Source: Aurantimonas sp. HBX-1 (GTDB lineage Bacteria; Pseudomonadota; Alphaproteobacteria; Rhizobiales; Rhizobiaceae). Taken from it: DNA of 64,000 nucleotides. A model generated the notes under the pieces. The model was given only the letters and a program-made list of their open reading frames with translations. It was not told where the DNA came from and ran no database searches. The translations under genes and the position numbers were made by a program. The stretch is from NCBI RefSeq assembly GCF_021391535.1, contig NZ_CP090066.1:2927501-2991500 (forward strand), in the 5' to 3' direction. This document shows positions 50,393-59,002 of the stretch, in pieces. Position 1 is the stretch's first letter, and every line of letters begins with the position of its first letter.

Positions 50393-52024
50393 ATGGGCAT
50401 CTATGACGAGCATCTGGACCGCAACCCGGCGAACTATCAGCCGCTGACGCCCCTCACCTTCCTGTCGCGGGCCGCGCAGGTGCACCCGGACCGGACGGCG
50501 ATCGTCCACGGCTCGCTGCGCCGGAACTACGCGGATTTCTACCGCCGCTCGCGGCAGCTCGCCTCGGCGCTGCAGCGGCGCGGCATCGCCCGCGGCGAGA
50601 CGGTGGCGGTGATGCTGTCGAACACGCCGGCCATGCTGGAGGCGCATCACGGCGTGCCGATGGCCGGCGCGGTGCTGCTGTCGATCAACACGCGGCTCGA
50701 CGCGGCGATCATCGCCTTCCAGCTCGACCACGCCGAAGCGCGGGTGGTGATCGTCGACCGGGAATTCTCGGCGGTGATGCGCGAGGCGCTGGCGACCGCG
50801 GCGTGCCGGCCGCTGGTGATCGACTATGACGATCCCGACTTCCCCGCCGACGCCCCGGCCGCCAAGGGAGATGCCATCGGCAGCCTGGAATACGAGGCGC
50901 TGCTGGCCGAGGGCGACCCAGACTTCGACTGGCAGATGCCGGACGACGAGTGGGACGCGATCTCCCTCAACTACACGTCCGGAACCACCGGCAACCCGAA
51001 GGGCGTCGTCTACCATCACCGCGGCGCGGCGCTGATGGGCTATGCCAACGTCATCGCCGCCGGGCTCGGGCGCCATCCGGTGTATCTGTGGACGCTGCCG
51101 ATGTTCCACTGCAACGGCTGGTGCTTCCCGTGGACGCTGGCGGTGCAGGCCGGGACGCATGTGTGCCTGCGCTGGGTGCGGGCGAAGGCGATGTACGACG
51201 CGATCGCCGAGCACGGCGTCACCCATCTCTGCGGCGCGCCGATCGTCATGTCGATGCTGATCAATTCCGACGAGAGCGAGAAGCGCGCCTTTCCGCAGAG
51301 CGTCGTCTTCAACACCGCCGCCGCGCCGCCGCCGCAGGCGGTGCTCGCAGGGATGCGCGACGCCGGCTTCGAGGTCACGCATCTCTACGGGCTGACCGAG
51401 ACCTACGGCCCGGCCGTGGTCAACGAATGGAAACAGGACTGGGACGCTCTCGAGGGTCCGGCGCGCGCCGCGCAGACGGCGCGCCAGGGCGTTCGCTATC
51501 CGGCGCTCGAGGATCTGGCGGTGATGGACGCGGAGACGATGGTGCCGGTGCCGGCCGACGGCGAGACGATCGGCGAGGTGATGTTCCGCGGCAATATCGT
51601 CATGCGCGGCTACCTGAAGAACCAGGCGGCGTCGGCGGAGGCATTCCGCGGCGGCTGGTTCCACTCCGGCGATCTCGGCGTGATGCACGAGGACGGCTAT
51701 ATCGAGCTCAAGGATCGGGCGAAGGACATCATCATCTCGGGCGGCGAGAACATTTCGTCGATCGAGGTCGAGAACGCGCTCTATCAGCATCCCGATGTCG
51801 CGACCGTGGCGGTGGTGGCCAAGCCGGACGAGAAATGGGGGGAGACGCCGCTGGCCTTCGTCGAGCTGAAACCCGGCCGCAGCGTCACGGCGGAAGCGCT
51901 GATGGAGCACTGCCGGGCCCGTCTCGCGCGGTACAAGTGCCCCAAGGAGATACGGTTTGCCGAGGTGCCGCGGACTTCGACCGGCAAGATCCAGAAATAC
52001 GTGCTGCGAAAGATGCTTGGATAG
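50393..52024 (+). CDS. Acyl-CoA synthetase (AMP-forming)
   Basis: A 543-residue ANL-superfamily ligase that activates a carboxylic acid through an acyl-AMP. Motifs: P-loop YTSGTTGNPKGV, the A5 motif YGLTETYGP, A7 GWFHSGDLGV, A8 DRAKDIIISGGENISS, and the catalytic lysine near the C-terminus in PRTSTGKIQKY. It belongs to the medium-chain or dimethylsulfoniopropionate-ligase-like clade (opening LTPLTFLSRAAQVHPDRTA). The substrate is uncertain. It probably shares no operon beyond the nearby TSUP gene. Confidence 0.92.
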   Translation: MGIYDEHLDRNPANYQPLTPLTFLSRAAQVHPDRTAIVHGSLRRNYADFYRRSRQLASALQRRGIARGETVAVMLSNTPAMLEAHHGVPMAGAVLLSINTRLDAAIIAFQLDHAEARVVIVDREFSAVMREALATAACRPLVIDYDDPDFPADAPAAKGDAIGSLEYEALLAEGDPDFDWQMPDDEWDAISLNYTSGTTGNPKGVVYHHRGAALMGYANVIAAGLGRHPVYLWTLPMFHCNGWCFPWTLAVQAGTHVCLRWVRAKAMYDAIAEHGVTHLCGAPIVMSMLINSDESEKRAFPQSVVFNTAAAPPPQAVLAGMRDAGFEVTHLYGLTETYGPAVVNEWKQDWDALEGPARAAQTARQGVRYPALEDLAVMDAETMVPVPADGETIGEVMFRGNIVMRGYLKNQAASAEAFRGGWFHSGDLGVMHEDGYIELKDRAKDIIISGGENISSIEVENALYQHPDVATVAVVAKPDEKWGETPLAFVELKPGRSVTAEALMEHCRARLARYKCPKEIRFAEVPRTSTGKIQKYVLRKMLG

Positions 52025-52069
52025 GGTTCGGCGACCGGGCGCGGGGCATTCCCGCACCCGGCGCGAGGC

Positions 52070-52246
52070 TCAGTTCCTGGGTTGGCGGAGACGTTCGATC
52101 TCGTCCTTCAGCTTCAGCTTCCGCCTTTTCATCTCCGCGAGTTCCGCATCCGTCATGGCTGGCTTCGAGACCAGCGCGGCCGAAATCTCGTCATCCAGCG
52201 CCGTGTGGCGTTGTTCGAGCGTCGCGAGATGGGTATCCAAGGACAT
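52070..52246 (-). CDS. YdcH (DUF465) family protein
   Basis: A 58-residue helical protein: LATLEQRHTALDDEISAAL, MTDAELAEMKRRKLKLKDEIERL. This is the DUF465/YdcH pattern of two coiled helices with a basic KRRKLKLKDEI patch. Function unknown. The ATG at 52246 is preceded by GAAGGGAGAAGCC, a good Shine-Dalgarno. A second DUF465 member lies on the other strand 211 bases away, so the two are divergently placed paralogues. Confidence 0.88.
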   Translation of the reverse strand: MSLDTHLATLEQRHTALDDEISAALVSKPAMTDAELAEMKRRKLKLKDEIERLRQPRN

Positions 52247-52456
52247 GGCTTCTCCCTTCGTAAGTGAGGCCGCGGCCTGTCTGCCAAAGCCGCGGCGTCG
52301 ACCGTTCGAAGGTGTCACAATTCGGTAGCACTGTCGAACGGCGGACGGGTCCATCGCTATCGCCTCAATGCGGCATTTGTTAATCATCGCCGGGCCCGCA
52401 CAATGGCAATGCCGGGGCACGATTCGACGGCGAGCAAGCGTTCCGAAAGGGTGATG

Positions 52457-52660
52457 ATGGCGGATCAGGAACAGGCGGGCCTGAGGCTCCAGGTGGCACG
52501 CCTGCGGCAGGAGCACGCGGATTTCGACGCCGCCGTGAACGCCATGGAGGCCATGGGCTGCGACCGGCTCCAGGTGCAGCGCATGAAGAAGAAGAAGCTC
52601 GCGATCAAGGACCGCCTGCAGGACCTCGAGGACCAGATCATCCCGGACATCAGCGCATGA
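52457..52660 (+). CDS. YdcH (DUF465) family protein upstream of purE
   Basis: A 67-residue helical protein: LRLQVARLRQEHADFDAAVNAM, LQVQRMKKKKLAIKDRLQDLEDQI. It matches DUF465 and resembles the divergent copy at 52070-52246. AAGGG lies 5 bases before the ATG at 52457; the preceding ATG at 52454 would leave only 2 bases. Its end overlaps the purE start, so it is coupled to purEK. Function unknown. Confidence 0.88.
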   Translation: MADQEQAGLRLQVARLRQEHADFDAAVNAMEAMGCDRLQVQRMKKKKLAIKDRLQDLEDQIIPDISA

Positions 52661-53160
52661 GCGCGCCCGCCGCATTGCCGCCGGTCGCCATCATCATGGG
52701 CAGCCAGTCGGACTGGAGCGTGATGAAGAACGCCGCCGACACGCTGGACGCGCTCGGCGTGGCGTATGACGCACGGATCGTCTCGGCGCACCGGACGCCG
52801 GAGCGGCTGTACGAATTTGCCCGCGGCGCACGCGACGCCGGCTTCAAGGTGATCATCGCCGGGGCGGGCGGTGCGGCGCATCTGCCGGGCATGGCGGCGG
52901 CGCTCACCCCGCTGCCTGTGTTCGGCGTGCCAGTGGAAAGCCGCGCACTGTCCGGCAAGGACAGCCTCCTGTCGATCGTGCAGATGCCGGCCGGCATCCC
53001 GGTCGGGACGCTGGCGATCGGCCGCGCCGGCGCGGTCAACGCCGCGCTGCTCGCCGCCGCCGTGCTGGCGCTCTCCGACAGCGCGCTCGCGAACCGGCTC
53101 GACGCCTGGCGGCAGGCCCAGACCGACGCGGTGGCGGGCGCGCCGCGGGACGAATCATGA
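52657..53160 (+). CDS. purE: N5-carboxyaminoimidazole ribonucleotide mutase PurE
   Basis: PurE converts N5-CAIR to CAIR in purine synthesis. The 167-residue class I protein has the substrate-binding MGSQSDWSVM and SAHRTPERLYEFA motifs with the conserved histidine, then GAGGAAHLPGMAAALTPLPVFGVPV and QMPAGIPVGTLAIG. The start overlaps the DUF465 gene and the stop overlaps purK (ATGA), giving a tight three-gene operon. Confidence 0.97.
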   Translation: MSAPAALPPVAIIMGSQSDWSVMKNAADTLDALGVAYDARIVSAHRTPERLYEFARGARDAGFKVIIAGAGGAAHLPGMAAALTPLPVFGVPVESRALSGKDSLLSIVQMPAGIPVGTLAIGRAGAVNAALLAAAVLALSDSALANRLDAWRQAQTDAVAGAPRDES

Positions 53161-54233
53161 GCCTGGCGCCCCTCCCCGCCGGCAGCATGATCGGCATCAT
53201 CGGCGGCGGCCAGCTCGGCCGAATGCTCGCCATGGCGGCGGCCCGCCTCGGCTATCGCGTAACCATCCTCGACCCGGACGCCGATTGCCCGGCGGCCCAG
53301 GTCGCCAGCGAGATCGTCGTCGCATCCTATGACGACGTCGCAGCCCTCGGCCGCCTCGCCGGAAGCTGCGACGTCGTCACCTACGAGTTCGAGAACGTGC
53401 CGGTCGAGCCGGTGCGCGCGGCGATCGGCGCCGCGCTGCTGCATCCGCCGGCGGAGGCGCTGGAGGTGGCGCAGGACCGCGTTGTCGAGAAGGCGTTCCT
53501 CAACGGCATCGACGTTGCGACCGCGGAGTGGCGGGCGATCGACTCGATCGAGGAGCTCGACCATGCGCTGCTCGATCTCGGCGGCGACTGCATCCTGAAG
53601 ACCCGCCGCTTCGGCTATGACGGCAAGGGCCAGGCGATCATCCGCCCGAGCGGACCCTACGCCAACGCCTTCGAGAGCCTCGGCAGCGTGCCGTCGATCC
53701 TCGAGAAGAAGGTCCCGTTCGCCTACGAATGCTCGGTGATCGCGGCGCGCGGCGCCGACGGTTCCGTCGCCGCCTACGATCCGGCCGAGAACGTCCACAG
53801 CCTCGGCATCCTGCGGCGCTCCACCGTGCCGGGCCGGGTCGACCCGGATGTCGCCGAGGCGGCGAAGGCGATCGCCTCGCGCGTCGCCGACCGGCTCGGC
53901 TATGTCGGCGTCATCGGCGTGGAATTCTTCGTGCTCGCCGACGACAGTCTGCGAGTGAACGAGATCGCGCCGCGCGTCCACAATTCCGGGCACTGGACGG
54001 AGGCCGCCTGCGCCGTGTCGCAGTTCGAGCAGCATGTCCGCGCCATCGCCGGCCTGCCGCTGGGCGCGGCTCAGCGGCATTCGGACTGCGTGATGGAGAA
54101 TCTCATCGGCGACGAGATCGGCCGCGTCGGCGAACTGCTCGCCGAGCCGGAGACGGTGGTGCATCTCTACGGCAAGGCGGAAGCTCGGCCGGGGCGCAAG
54201 ATGGGCCATTTCACCCGGCTTTCGCGGCGGTAA
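53157..54233 (+). CDS. purK: N5-carboxyaminoimidazole ribonucleotide synthetase PurK
   Basis: PurK is the ATP-grasp enzyme that makes N5-CAIR from AIR, bicarbonate and ATP. The 358-residue product opens IGIIGGGQLGRMLAMAA, then YEFENVPVEP, the ATP-binding ILKTRRFGYDGKGQ, and FVLADDSLRVNEIAPRVHNSGHWT near the end. Length is normal. It is translationally coupled to purE. Confidence 0.97.
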   Translation: MSLAPLPAGSMIGIIGGGQLGRMLAMAAARLGYRVTILDPDADCPAAQVASEIVVASYDDVAALGRLAGSCDVVTYEFENVPVEPVRAAIGAALLHPPAEALEVAQDRVVEKAFLNGIDVATAEWRAIDSIEELDHALLDLGGDCILKTRRFGYDGKGQAIIRPSGPYANAFESLGSVPSILEKKVPFAYECSVIAARGADGSVAAYDPAENVHSLGILRRSTVPGRVDPDVAEAAKAIASRVADRLGYVGVIGVEFFVLADDSLRVNEIAPRVHNSGHWTEAACAVSQFEQHVRAIAGLPLGAAQRHSDCVMENLIGDEIGRVGELLAEPETVVHLYGKAEARPGRKMGHFTRLSRR

Positions 54234-54284
54234 GTCCGGATGGGTGAGCGGCGCAACGGAAAGTGCCGGAAACGCCGCGACTCG

Positions 54285-54313
54285 TTGACAATGCGTGCCG
54301 GCAAAGCTATCTC
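54285..54313 (+). promoter_or_regulatory. Strong sigma-70 promoter of rpmJ
   Basis: TTGACA (54285-54290) and TATCTC (54308-54313) are 17 bases apart; CTATCT at a 16-base spacing is an equal reading. It leaves a leader of about 90 bases, which has a GATCGTC-N6-GACGATC hairpin at 54381-54400, just before the start codon. Confidence 0.75.
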
Positions 54314-54410
54314 GGCACCACTTGCGTAGCAGGCCTCGGCCGGCGCGCCCCTTCCCTATGCGGCGGAACGGAAAGGATCCGATCGTCGCTTCAGACGATC
54401 CGGTGATGTC

Positions 54411-54536
54411 ATGAAGATCAAGAATTCGCTCAAGGCACTGAAGACCCGCCACCGCGCCAACCGTCTGGTTCGCCGCAAGGGCCGCGTCTACATCATCAAC
54501 AAGGAAGCCCCGCGCTTCAAGGCCCGCCAGGGCTGA
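54411..54536 (+). CDS. rpmJ: Large-subunit ribosomal protein L36 (zinc-free form)
   Basis: A 41-residue L36: MKIKNSLKALKTRHRANRLV, then RRKGRVYIINKEAPRFKARQG. It has no cysteines, unlike the 37-residue zinc-binding form, and matches the YkgO-like type carried by rhizobia as the main copy. The Shine-Dalgarno is weak (GGTGA four bases upstream). A strong promoter and a leader hairpin precede it. Confidence 0.96.
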   Translation: MKIKNSLKALKTRHRANRLVRRKGRVYIINKEAPRFKARQG

Positions 54537-54616
54537 TCCCGAGCCGGCCGCCTTCGGGCAGGCCGCTCACCGAGATTTCAGTTTGACGGCGCGCATGGGG
54601 GACGTAGGTTCTCCCC

Positions 54617-55363
54617 ATGCGCGCCGTCCTGATTTCTGCCGCCCTCAGCCTCGCGATCGCCCTGCCGCCCGCCGCCCCTGCCCTCGCGCAGGGCACCGAG
54701 CCGCCGGCGGCGATGCCCGAGTTGGCGCCCGACGCCCCGCCCGGCTCCGAGGAACCGCCGATGGTCCTGCCGGCGCCGGACGAGGAACTCGAAGAATCCC
54801 CCGACGCCTTCGGCAGCGAGCCGCTGCCGGACGGCGATGCACCGGAAGCGTCGGCGACCGACGACGCCGCACCGGCCCGGCCGGAAGCGACGATCGACGG
54901 CCTGTTCGCCGAGCTCCGCAAGGAGCCCGACGAGGGCAAGGCGCGACTCATCGCGTCGCGGATCGAGCGGCAGTGGCGCCGCAGCGGCAGCGCCACGATC
55001 GACCTCCTGATGATGCGCGCCGCCGAGGCGATGGCGGAAAAGAACGCCGCGGCCGCCCGCGACCTGCTCGACCAGGCGCTGGTTCTCGCGCCCGATTATG
55101 CCGAGGCGTGGAATCGCCGCGCGACGCTCAGCTTCACCACCGACGACTGGGGCAAGTCGCTGGCCGACATCGAGCAGACGCTGTTGCGCGAGCCGCGCCA
55201 CTGGGGCGCGATGATGGGCCTTGCCACGATCCTCGAACGGACCGGCCACAAGGACAAGGCGCTGGAAATCTACATGCAGGTGCTGGCGGTCTATCCGGCG
55301 CTCCGGTCGGCGCAGGACGCGGCGGGACGGCTGTCCGACGAGCTGGTCGGCCCGCTGCTCTGA
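54617..55363 (+). CDS. Exported TPR-repeat protein (paralogue of the gene at 4671)
   Basis: A 248-residue protein: signal peptide (LISAALSLAIALPPAAPALAQ), an acidic Pro/Glu-rich linker (about residues 25-90), then a helical TPR region. The repeat core LLDQALVLAPDYAEAWNRRATLSF and EPRHWGAMMGLATILERTG aligns with the TPR protein at 4671-5285. Function unknown, probably periplasmic interaction. It follows rpmJ by 80 bases but has its own spacing and no obvious partner. Confidence 0.85.
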   Translation: MRAVLISAALSLAIALPPAAPALAQGTEPPAAMPELAPDAPPGSEEPPMVLPAPDEELEESPDAFGSEPLPDGDAPEASATDDAAPARPEATIDGLFAELRKEPDEGKARLIASRIERQWRRSGSATIDLLMMRAAEAMAEKNAAAARDLLDQALVLAPDYAEAWNRRATLSFTTDDWGKSLADIEQTLLREPRHWGAMMGLATILERTGHKDKALEIYMQVLAVYPALRSAQDAAGRLSDELVGPLL

Positions 55364-55453
55364 AAGCCCCAGTGCGATACCGGCTCACCCCGGCGAAGGG
55401 TGACGGCGGGGACGCTGCGCCTCGCCATCACCGGCCTTGGGTGACGCGGCGCC

Positions 55454-56890
55454 TCAGACGGCCGAGAGGCCGTCCGAGCCGATATAGGCGATGCGCAGCA
55501 TGTTGGTCGCGCCGGGGGTACGCAGCGGCACGCCGGCAGTGACGATCAGCCGTTCGCCGGAGCGGGCATAGCCCTGCTCCACCGAGATCCGGCAGGCGCG
55601 GTCGACCATGTCGTCGAGATCCTGCGCGTCCTCGGTGACGACGCAATGCAGGCCCCAGACCAGCGACAGGCGGCGGGCGGTCTGCACCACCGGCGACAGC
55701 GCCAGGATCGGGATCTGCGGCCGCTCGCGCGCGGTCCTGAGGCCGGTCGTGCCGGTCGCCGTGTAGGTGACGATCACCGCGACGCCGAGCGTCTCGGCCA
55801 TCTGCCGGGCGGCGAGCGAGACGGCATCGGCGCCGGTCGGCTCGGGCGCCGGGCGCTGGGCGAAGATGATGCCGGGATAGAGCGGATCCTTCTCGACCTG
55901 CACGGCGATGCGGTCCATCGTCGCCACGGCCTCGACCGGATAGTCGCCGGCTGCCGATTCCGCCGACAGCATCACCGCGTCGGCGCCTTCGTAGACGGCG
56001 GTGGAAACGTCCGAGACTTCGGCGCGCGTCGGCACCGGCGCCGAGATCATCGATTCCAGCATCTGGGTCGCAACGACCACCGGCTTGCCGGCCTTGCGGG
56101 CGGCGCGGGTGATGCGCTTCTGGATGCCGGGGACGGTCTCCAGCGGCAGCTCGACGCCGAGGTCGCCGCGGGCGACCATGATGGCGTCCGACAGTTCGAT
56201 GATCTCGTCGAGGCGTTCGACCGCCTGCGGCTTCTCGATCTTCGACAGCAGGAAGGCGCGGCCGCGGGCGATCTTGCGGGCCTCGGCCAGATCGTCGGGA
56301 CGCTGGATGAAGGAGAGCGCCACCCAGTCGACATTCTCGGCCAGCACCGCGTCGAGATCGCGGCGGTCCTTGTCGGTCAGGGCGCCGGTCGCCAGCGTCG
56401 TGTCGGGCAGGCTGACGCCCTTGCGGTCGGAGATCTTATCGCCGGCGACGACGCGGCACTTGATGTGGTGCTGGTCGGTGGAGATGCAGACGAGCTGCAG
56501 CCGGCCGTCATCGATGAGCAGCCGGTGCCCCTCCTGCACCGCGGCGAGGATCTCGGGATGCGGCAGGTAGACGCGTGTCGCGTCGCCCGGCGCCGGATCG
56601 TCGTCGAGGGTGAATTCCTGGCCGACGGTGAGCGTGACCTTACCCTCGGCGAACGGGCCGACCCGCAGCTTCGGGCCCTGCAGGTCGGCGAGGATGCCGA
56701 TCGGACGACCGACCGCTTCCTCGACCCGCCGGATCCGCTTGACCAGTTCACGCATCGTGTCGTGGTCGGCATGGCTCATATTGATCCGGAACACGTCCGC
56801 GCCGGCTTCGTGCAGCTTGCGGATCATCTCTTCCGAAGACGAAGCGGGTCCAAGCGTGGCGAGAATCTTGACCCTGCGATTGCGTCTCAT
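55454..56890 (-). CDS. pyk: Pyruvate kinase
   Basis: Pyruvate kinase makes pyruvate and ATP from phosphoenolpyruvate at the end of glycolysis. The 478-residue protein has RRVKILATLGPAS, DVFRINMSHADH, the metal site MVARGDLGVELPLE, and VVVATQMLESM. Active-site Lys lies in FLLSKIEKPQAVE. The start overlaps the stop of the DUF1036 gene by 3 bases (ATGA), so it is coupled to it. Length and motifs are complete. Confidence 0.97.
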   Translation of the reverse strand: MRRNRRVKILATLGPASSSEEMIRKLHEAGADVFRINMSHADHDTMRELVKRIRRVEEAVGRPIGILADLQGPKLRVGPFAEGKVTLTVGQEFTLDDDPAPGDATRVYLPHPEILAAVQEGHRLLIDDGRLQLVCISTDQHHIKCRVVAGDKISDRKGVSLPDTTLATGALTDKDRRDLDAVLAENVDWVALSFIQRPDDLAEARKIARGRAFLLSKIEKPQAVERLDEIIELSDAIMVARGDLGVELPLETVPGIQKRITRAARKAGKPVVVATQMLESMISAPVPTRAEVSDVSTAVYEGADAVMLSAESAAGDYPVEAVATMDRIAVQVEKDPLYPGIIFAQRPAPEPTGADAVSLAARQMAETLGVAVIVTYTATGTTGLRTARERPQIPILALSPVVQTARRLSLVWGLHCVVTEDAQDLDDMVDRACRISVEQGYARSGERLIVTAGVPLRTPGATNMLRIAYIGSDGLSAV

Positions 56891-57357
56891 TGTGTGTCCG
56901 TACCTTCGCGTGGCGCCTCGGTGAGCTGGACCATCCAGCTCGCCTGCTCGCCGGTATCGTATTCACGGAAGCCCATCTTCTGGTACCCCCGCTGGAAGCA
57001 GTCCTTGACGCCGGCGATCTTGAACTCGTTCTCGGCGATGCAGAGGCTGACGGGGCCGGCCCAGCGGCCGTTGCCGTCGGCATCCTCAGCGTAGAGATAA
57101 TAGTAGCGGGACGACAGCGGCCCCTCGATGATCGACTTGCAGGTTGTCGCCGGGATGCGCCACCACCCTTCCGTGGTCCATCCGGCCTCGGCGCGGTAGC
57201 CGATGGCGACGCCGACCAGCGACTGGGTGCCGTTGCAGACGCGGAAATCGGCCTTCGCGGCATTGGCCGTCAGCGGCGCGGACAGGACCGTCAGGCCGAT
57301 CGCGACCACGCCGGCTGTCGCAACATTCCACAGCCAGCGCAGGGAGTCAGATTTCAT
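56887..57357 (-). CDS. Exported DUF1036 protein
   Basis: A 156-residue protein with a signal peptide (AGVVAIGLTVLSAPLTANAA) and one DUF1036 domain: FRVCNGTQSLVGVAIGYR, GWTTEGWWRIPATTCKSIIEGPL, YYYLYAEDADG, and FCIAENEF-like CIAENEFKI. Conserved cysteines suggest a disulfide. The role of DUF1036 is unknown. GAGGA lies 7 bases before the ATG at 57357. It is the gene just upstream of pyk and overlaps it. An inverted repeat lies next to its Shine-Dalgarno. Confidence 0.88.
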   Translation of the reverse strand: MKSDSLRWLWNVATAGVVAIGLTVLSAPLTANAAKADFRVCNGTQSLVGVAIGYRAEAGWTTEGWWRIPATTCKSIIEGPLSSRYYYLYAEDADGNGRWAGPVSLCIAENEFKIAGVKDCFQRGYQKMGFREYDTGEQASWMVQLTEAPREGTDTQ

Positions 57358-57368
57358 CACGCTATCCT

Positions 57369-57412
57369 CGCTATGCGGATCGGGTCGCAGAATGCCTCTT
57401 CTTCGCATAGCG
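57369..57412. repeat. Inverted repeat in the DUF1036 leader
   Basis: CGCTATGCG (57369-57377) and CGCATAGCG (57404-57412) are perfect 9-base arms 26 bases apart. In the minus-strand message the 3' arm directly abuts the AGGA Shine-Dalgarno of the DUF1036 gene. The rest of the 332-base spacer (57358-57689) holds nothing else I recognise. Confidence 0.5.
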
Positions 57413-57689
57413 GCCAATGCTGTCAACGACGTGACTTTCGTGAGGCTGGCGGCGGGCGCCACCGTCGAACGCGGCGGCCCGGCGGCACCGTCGCCGGTAG
57501 GGAACGTCGCCAGCCACGCCGGCGACAGGACGCCGCCGGCGCCGAACCGGCGCGGCAACGCACCCCGACCTAGCCTATCGTGCCGCAATAGGCGAGCCCG
57601 CCCGGCCCGGTCGCCGCACTTGATCGAAGTCCTTACCGGAGCGATATGCGGGGCGAGCACCCGCAGGACCGTAAAGAGGGAGTCGCAGG

Positions 57690-57995
57690 ATGGACGAGAT
57701 CAGCGAAAGCCAGCGCATCGAATACGAGGCCGCCGCGTTCCGGCGGCTGCGCGATCATCTGCGTGCCCGCACGGACGTGCAGAACATCGACCTGATGAAT
57801 CTCGCCGGCTTCTGCCGCAACTGCCTGTCCAACTGGTACCGGGACGCTGCCGCGGCGGACGGCCGAGAAATCAGCAAGGACGAGGCGCGGGAAATCGTCT
57901 ACGGCATGCCGTACGAGCAGTGGCGCGAGGCCTACCAGACGGAAGCCGCCCCCGATGCCACGGCGCGTTTCGAGACGTCCCGCCCGCACGACTGA
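57690..57995 (+). CDS. DUF1244 family protein
   Basis: A 101-residue protein with the strongly conserved DUF1244 centre DVQNIDLMNLAGFCRNCLSNWYRDAA, followed by GREISKDEAREIVYGMPYEQW. The C-x2-C pair could bind a metal or be redox active. The family is common in proteobacteria and has no assigned function. It lies 101 bases upstream of gapR on the same strand. Confidence 0.9.
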   Translation: MDEISESQRIEYEAAAFRRLRDHLRARTDVQNIDLMNLAGFCRNCLSNWYRDAAAADGREISKDEAREIVYGMPYEQWREAYQTEAAPDATARFETSRPHD

Positions 57996-58096
57996 CGAGA
58001 GACGCCCCGGCCACCGGCCGGCCCATTCAACGAATCGCCGGCGTCTGCTAGGCCGCTGCGCGAATGCCGCATGACGGCGCCATACGGAGACCGGAC

Positions 58097-58360
58097 ATGT
58101 CCGACGTGCATGATGTCGCTCAGGATCAACTGCGCTCGTTCGTCGAGCGGATCGAACGACTCGAGGAAGAGAAGAAGACCATCGCGGACGACATCAAGGA
58201 CGTCTATGCGGAAGCGAAGGGCAACGGTTTCGACACCAAGGTGCTGCGCCGGGTGATCTCGCTGCGCAAGCAGGACCAGAACGAGCGCCAGGAACAGGAG
58301 GCGATCCTCGACCTCTACCTGCAGGCGCTCGGCATGGCCGCCGACATTCCCAAGGACTGA
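58097..58360 (+). CDS. gapR: Nucleoid-associated protein GapR (DUF2312)
   Basis: GapR is a dimer/tetramer-forming nucleoid protein that clamps overtwisted DNA ahead of replication and transcription. The 87-residue product has the diagnostic core LRSFVERIERLEEEKK, DIKDVYAEAKGNGFDTKVLRRVI, SLRKQDQNERQEQEAILDLYL. The ATG at 58097 gives MSDVHDVAQDQL. It is followed by a bidirectional terminator and a convergent mucR gene. Confidence 0.95.
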   Translation: MSDVHDVAQDQLRSFVERIERLEEEKKTIADDIKDVYAEAKGNGFDTKVLRRVISLRKQDQNERQEQEAILDLYLQALGMAADIPKD

Positions 58361-58378
58361 CGGTTTCCTCCCGACATG

Positions 58379-58412
58379 AAAAAGGCCCGCGGGAAACCGG
58401 CGGGCCTTTTTT
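58379..58412. terminator. Bidirectional terminator between gapR and mucR
   Basis: AAAAAGGCCCGC, a short loop, then GCGGGCC and six T. Arms are perfect over seven pairs, and the flanking A and T runs let it act on both strands. Confidence 0.87.
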
Positions 58413-58445
58413 CGTCGCGACGGCAGCGAGCTGCCGACGGGGTGG

Positions 58446-58877
58446 TTAGCGTGCCGCGGCGCGGCGGCGCTTGTGGCCGAGACCCATCTGCTTGGCGAGG
58501 CGCGAACGCGCGGCCGCATAGTTGGGGGCAACCATCGGATAGTCGGACGGCAGATCCCACTTCTCCCGATATTCCTCGGGCGTCAGGTTGTAGTGGGTCA
58601 TCAGGTGGCGCTTCAGCGACTTGAACTTCTTGCCATCCTCGAGACAGATGATGAAGTCATCCGTCACCGACTTCTTGACCGGCACGGCCGGCTTCGGCTT
58701 CTCGGCCAGCGGCGCCTGGGGCGCGATGGTGGTGCGGCCGAGCGCGCCGTAGACGTCGGAGATGAGTCCCGGGAGTTCCGATACGGGCAACGAGTTGTTG
58801 CTGACATAGGCGGCCACCACTTCGGCGGTCAGCTCCATCAGCATCTCGTTGTTGTCGACGTTTTCAATCTGATCCAT
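58446..58877 (-). CDS. mucR: MucR/Ros family zinc-finger regulator
   Basis: MucR/Ros proteins are rhizobial and brucella global regulators that bind AT-rich DNA and act as H-NS-like silencers of exopolysaccharide, virulence and cell-cycle genes. The 143-residue protein has an oligomerising N-terminus (ELTAEVVAAYVSNNSLPVSELPGLI) and the finger around residues 78-95. The ligands would be C78-x2-D81-x9-H91-x3-H95, with Asp replacing the second Cys. TPEEYREKWDLP follows, a family signature. The ATG at 58877 gives the standard length; the Shine-Dalgarno is GGAAA. The AT-rich upstream region suggests autoregulation. Confidence 0.95.
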   Translation of the reverse strand: MDQIENVDNNEMLMELTAEVVAAYVSNNSLPVSELPGLISDVYGALGRTTIAPQAPLAEKPKPAVPVKKSVTDDFIICLEDGKKFKSLKRHLMTHYNLTPEEYREKWDLPSDYPMVAPNYAAARSRLAKQMGLGHKRRRAAAR

Positions 58878-59002
58878 TTTTTTTCCAATCGTATGCGAAG
58901 AAGGGGAGCGGACAAGCTGTTCCGCAGTCGTGCTCTCCGCGGCAGCGTACATGATGCGAAATTTTCGACGGCGCATTGTGCGAAACAGCGCGCTTCGAAT
59001 TC

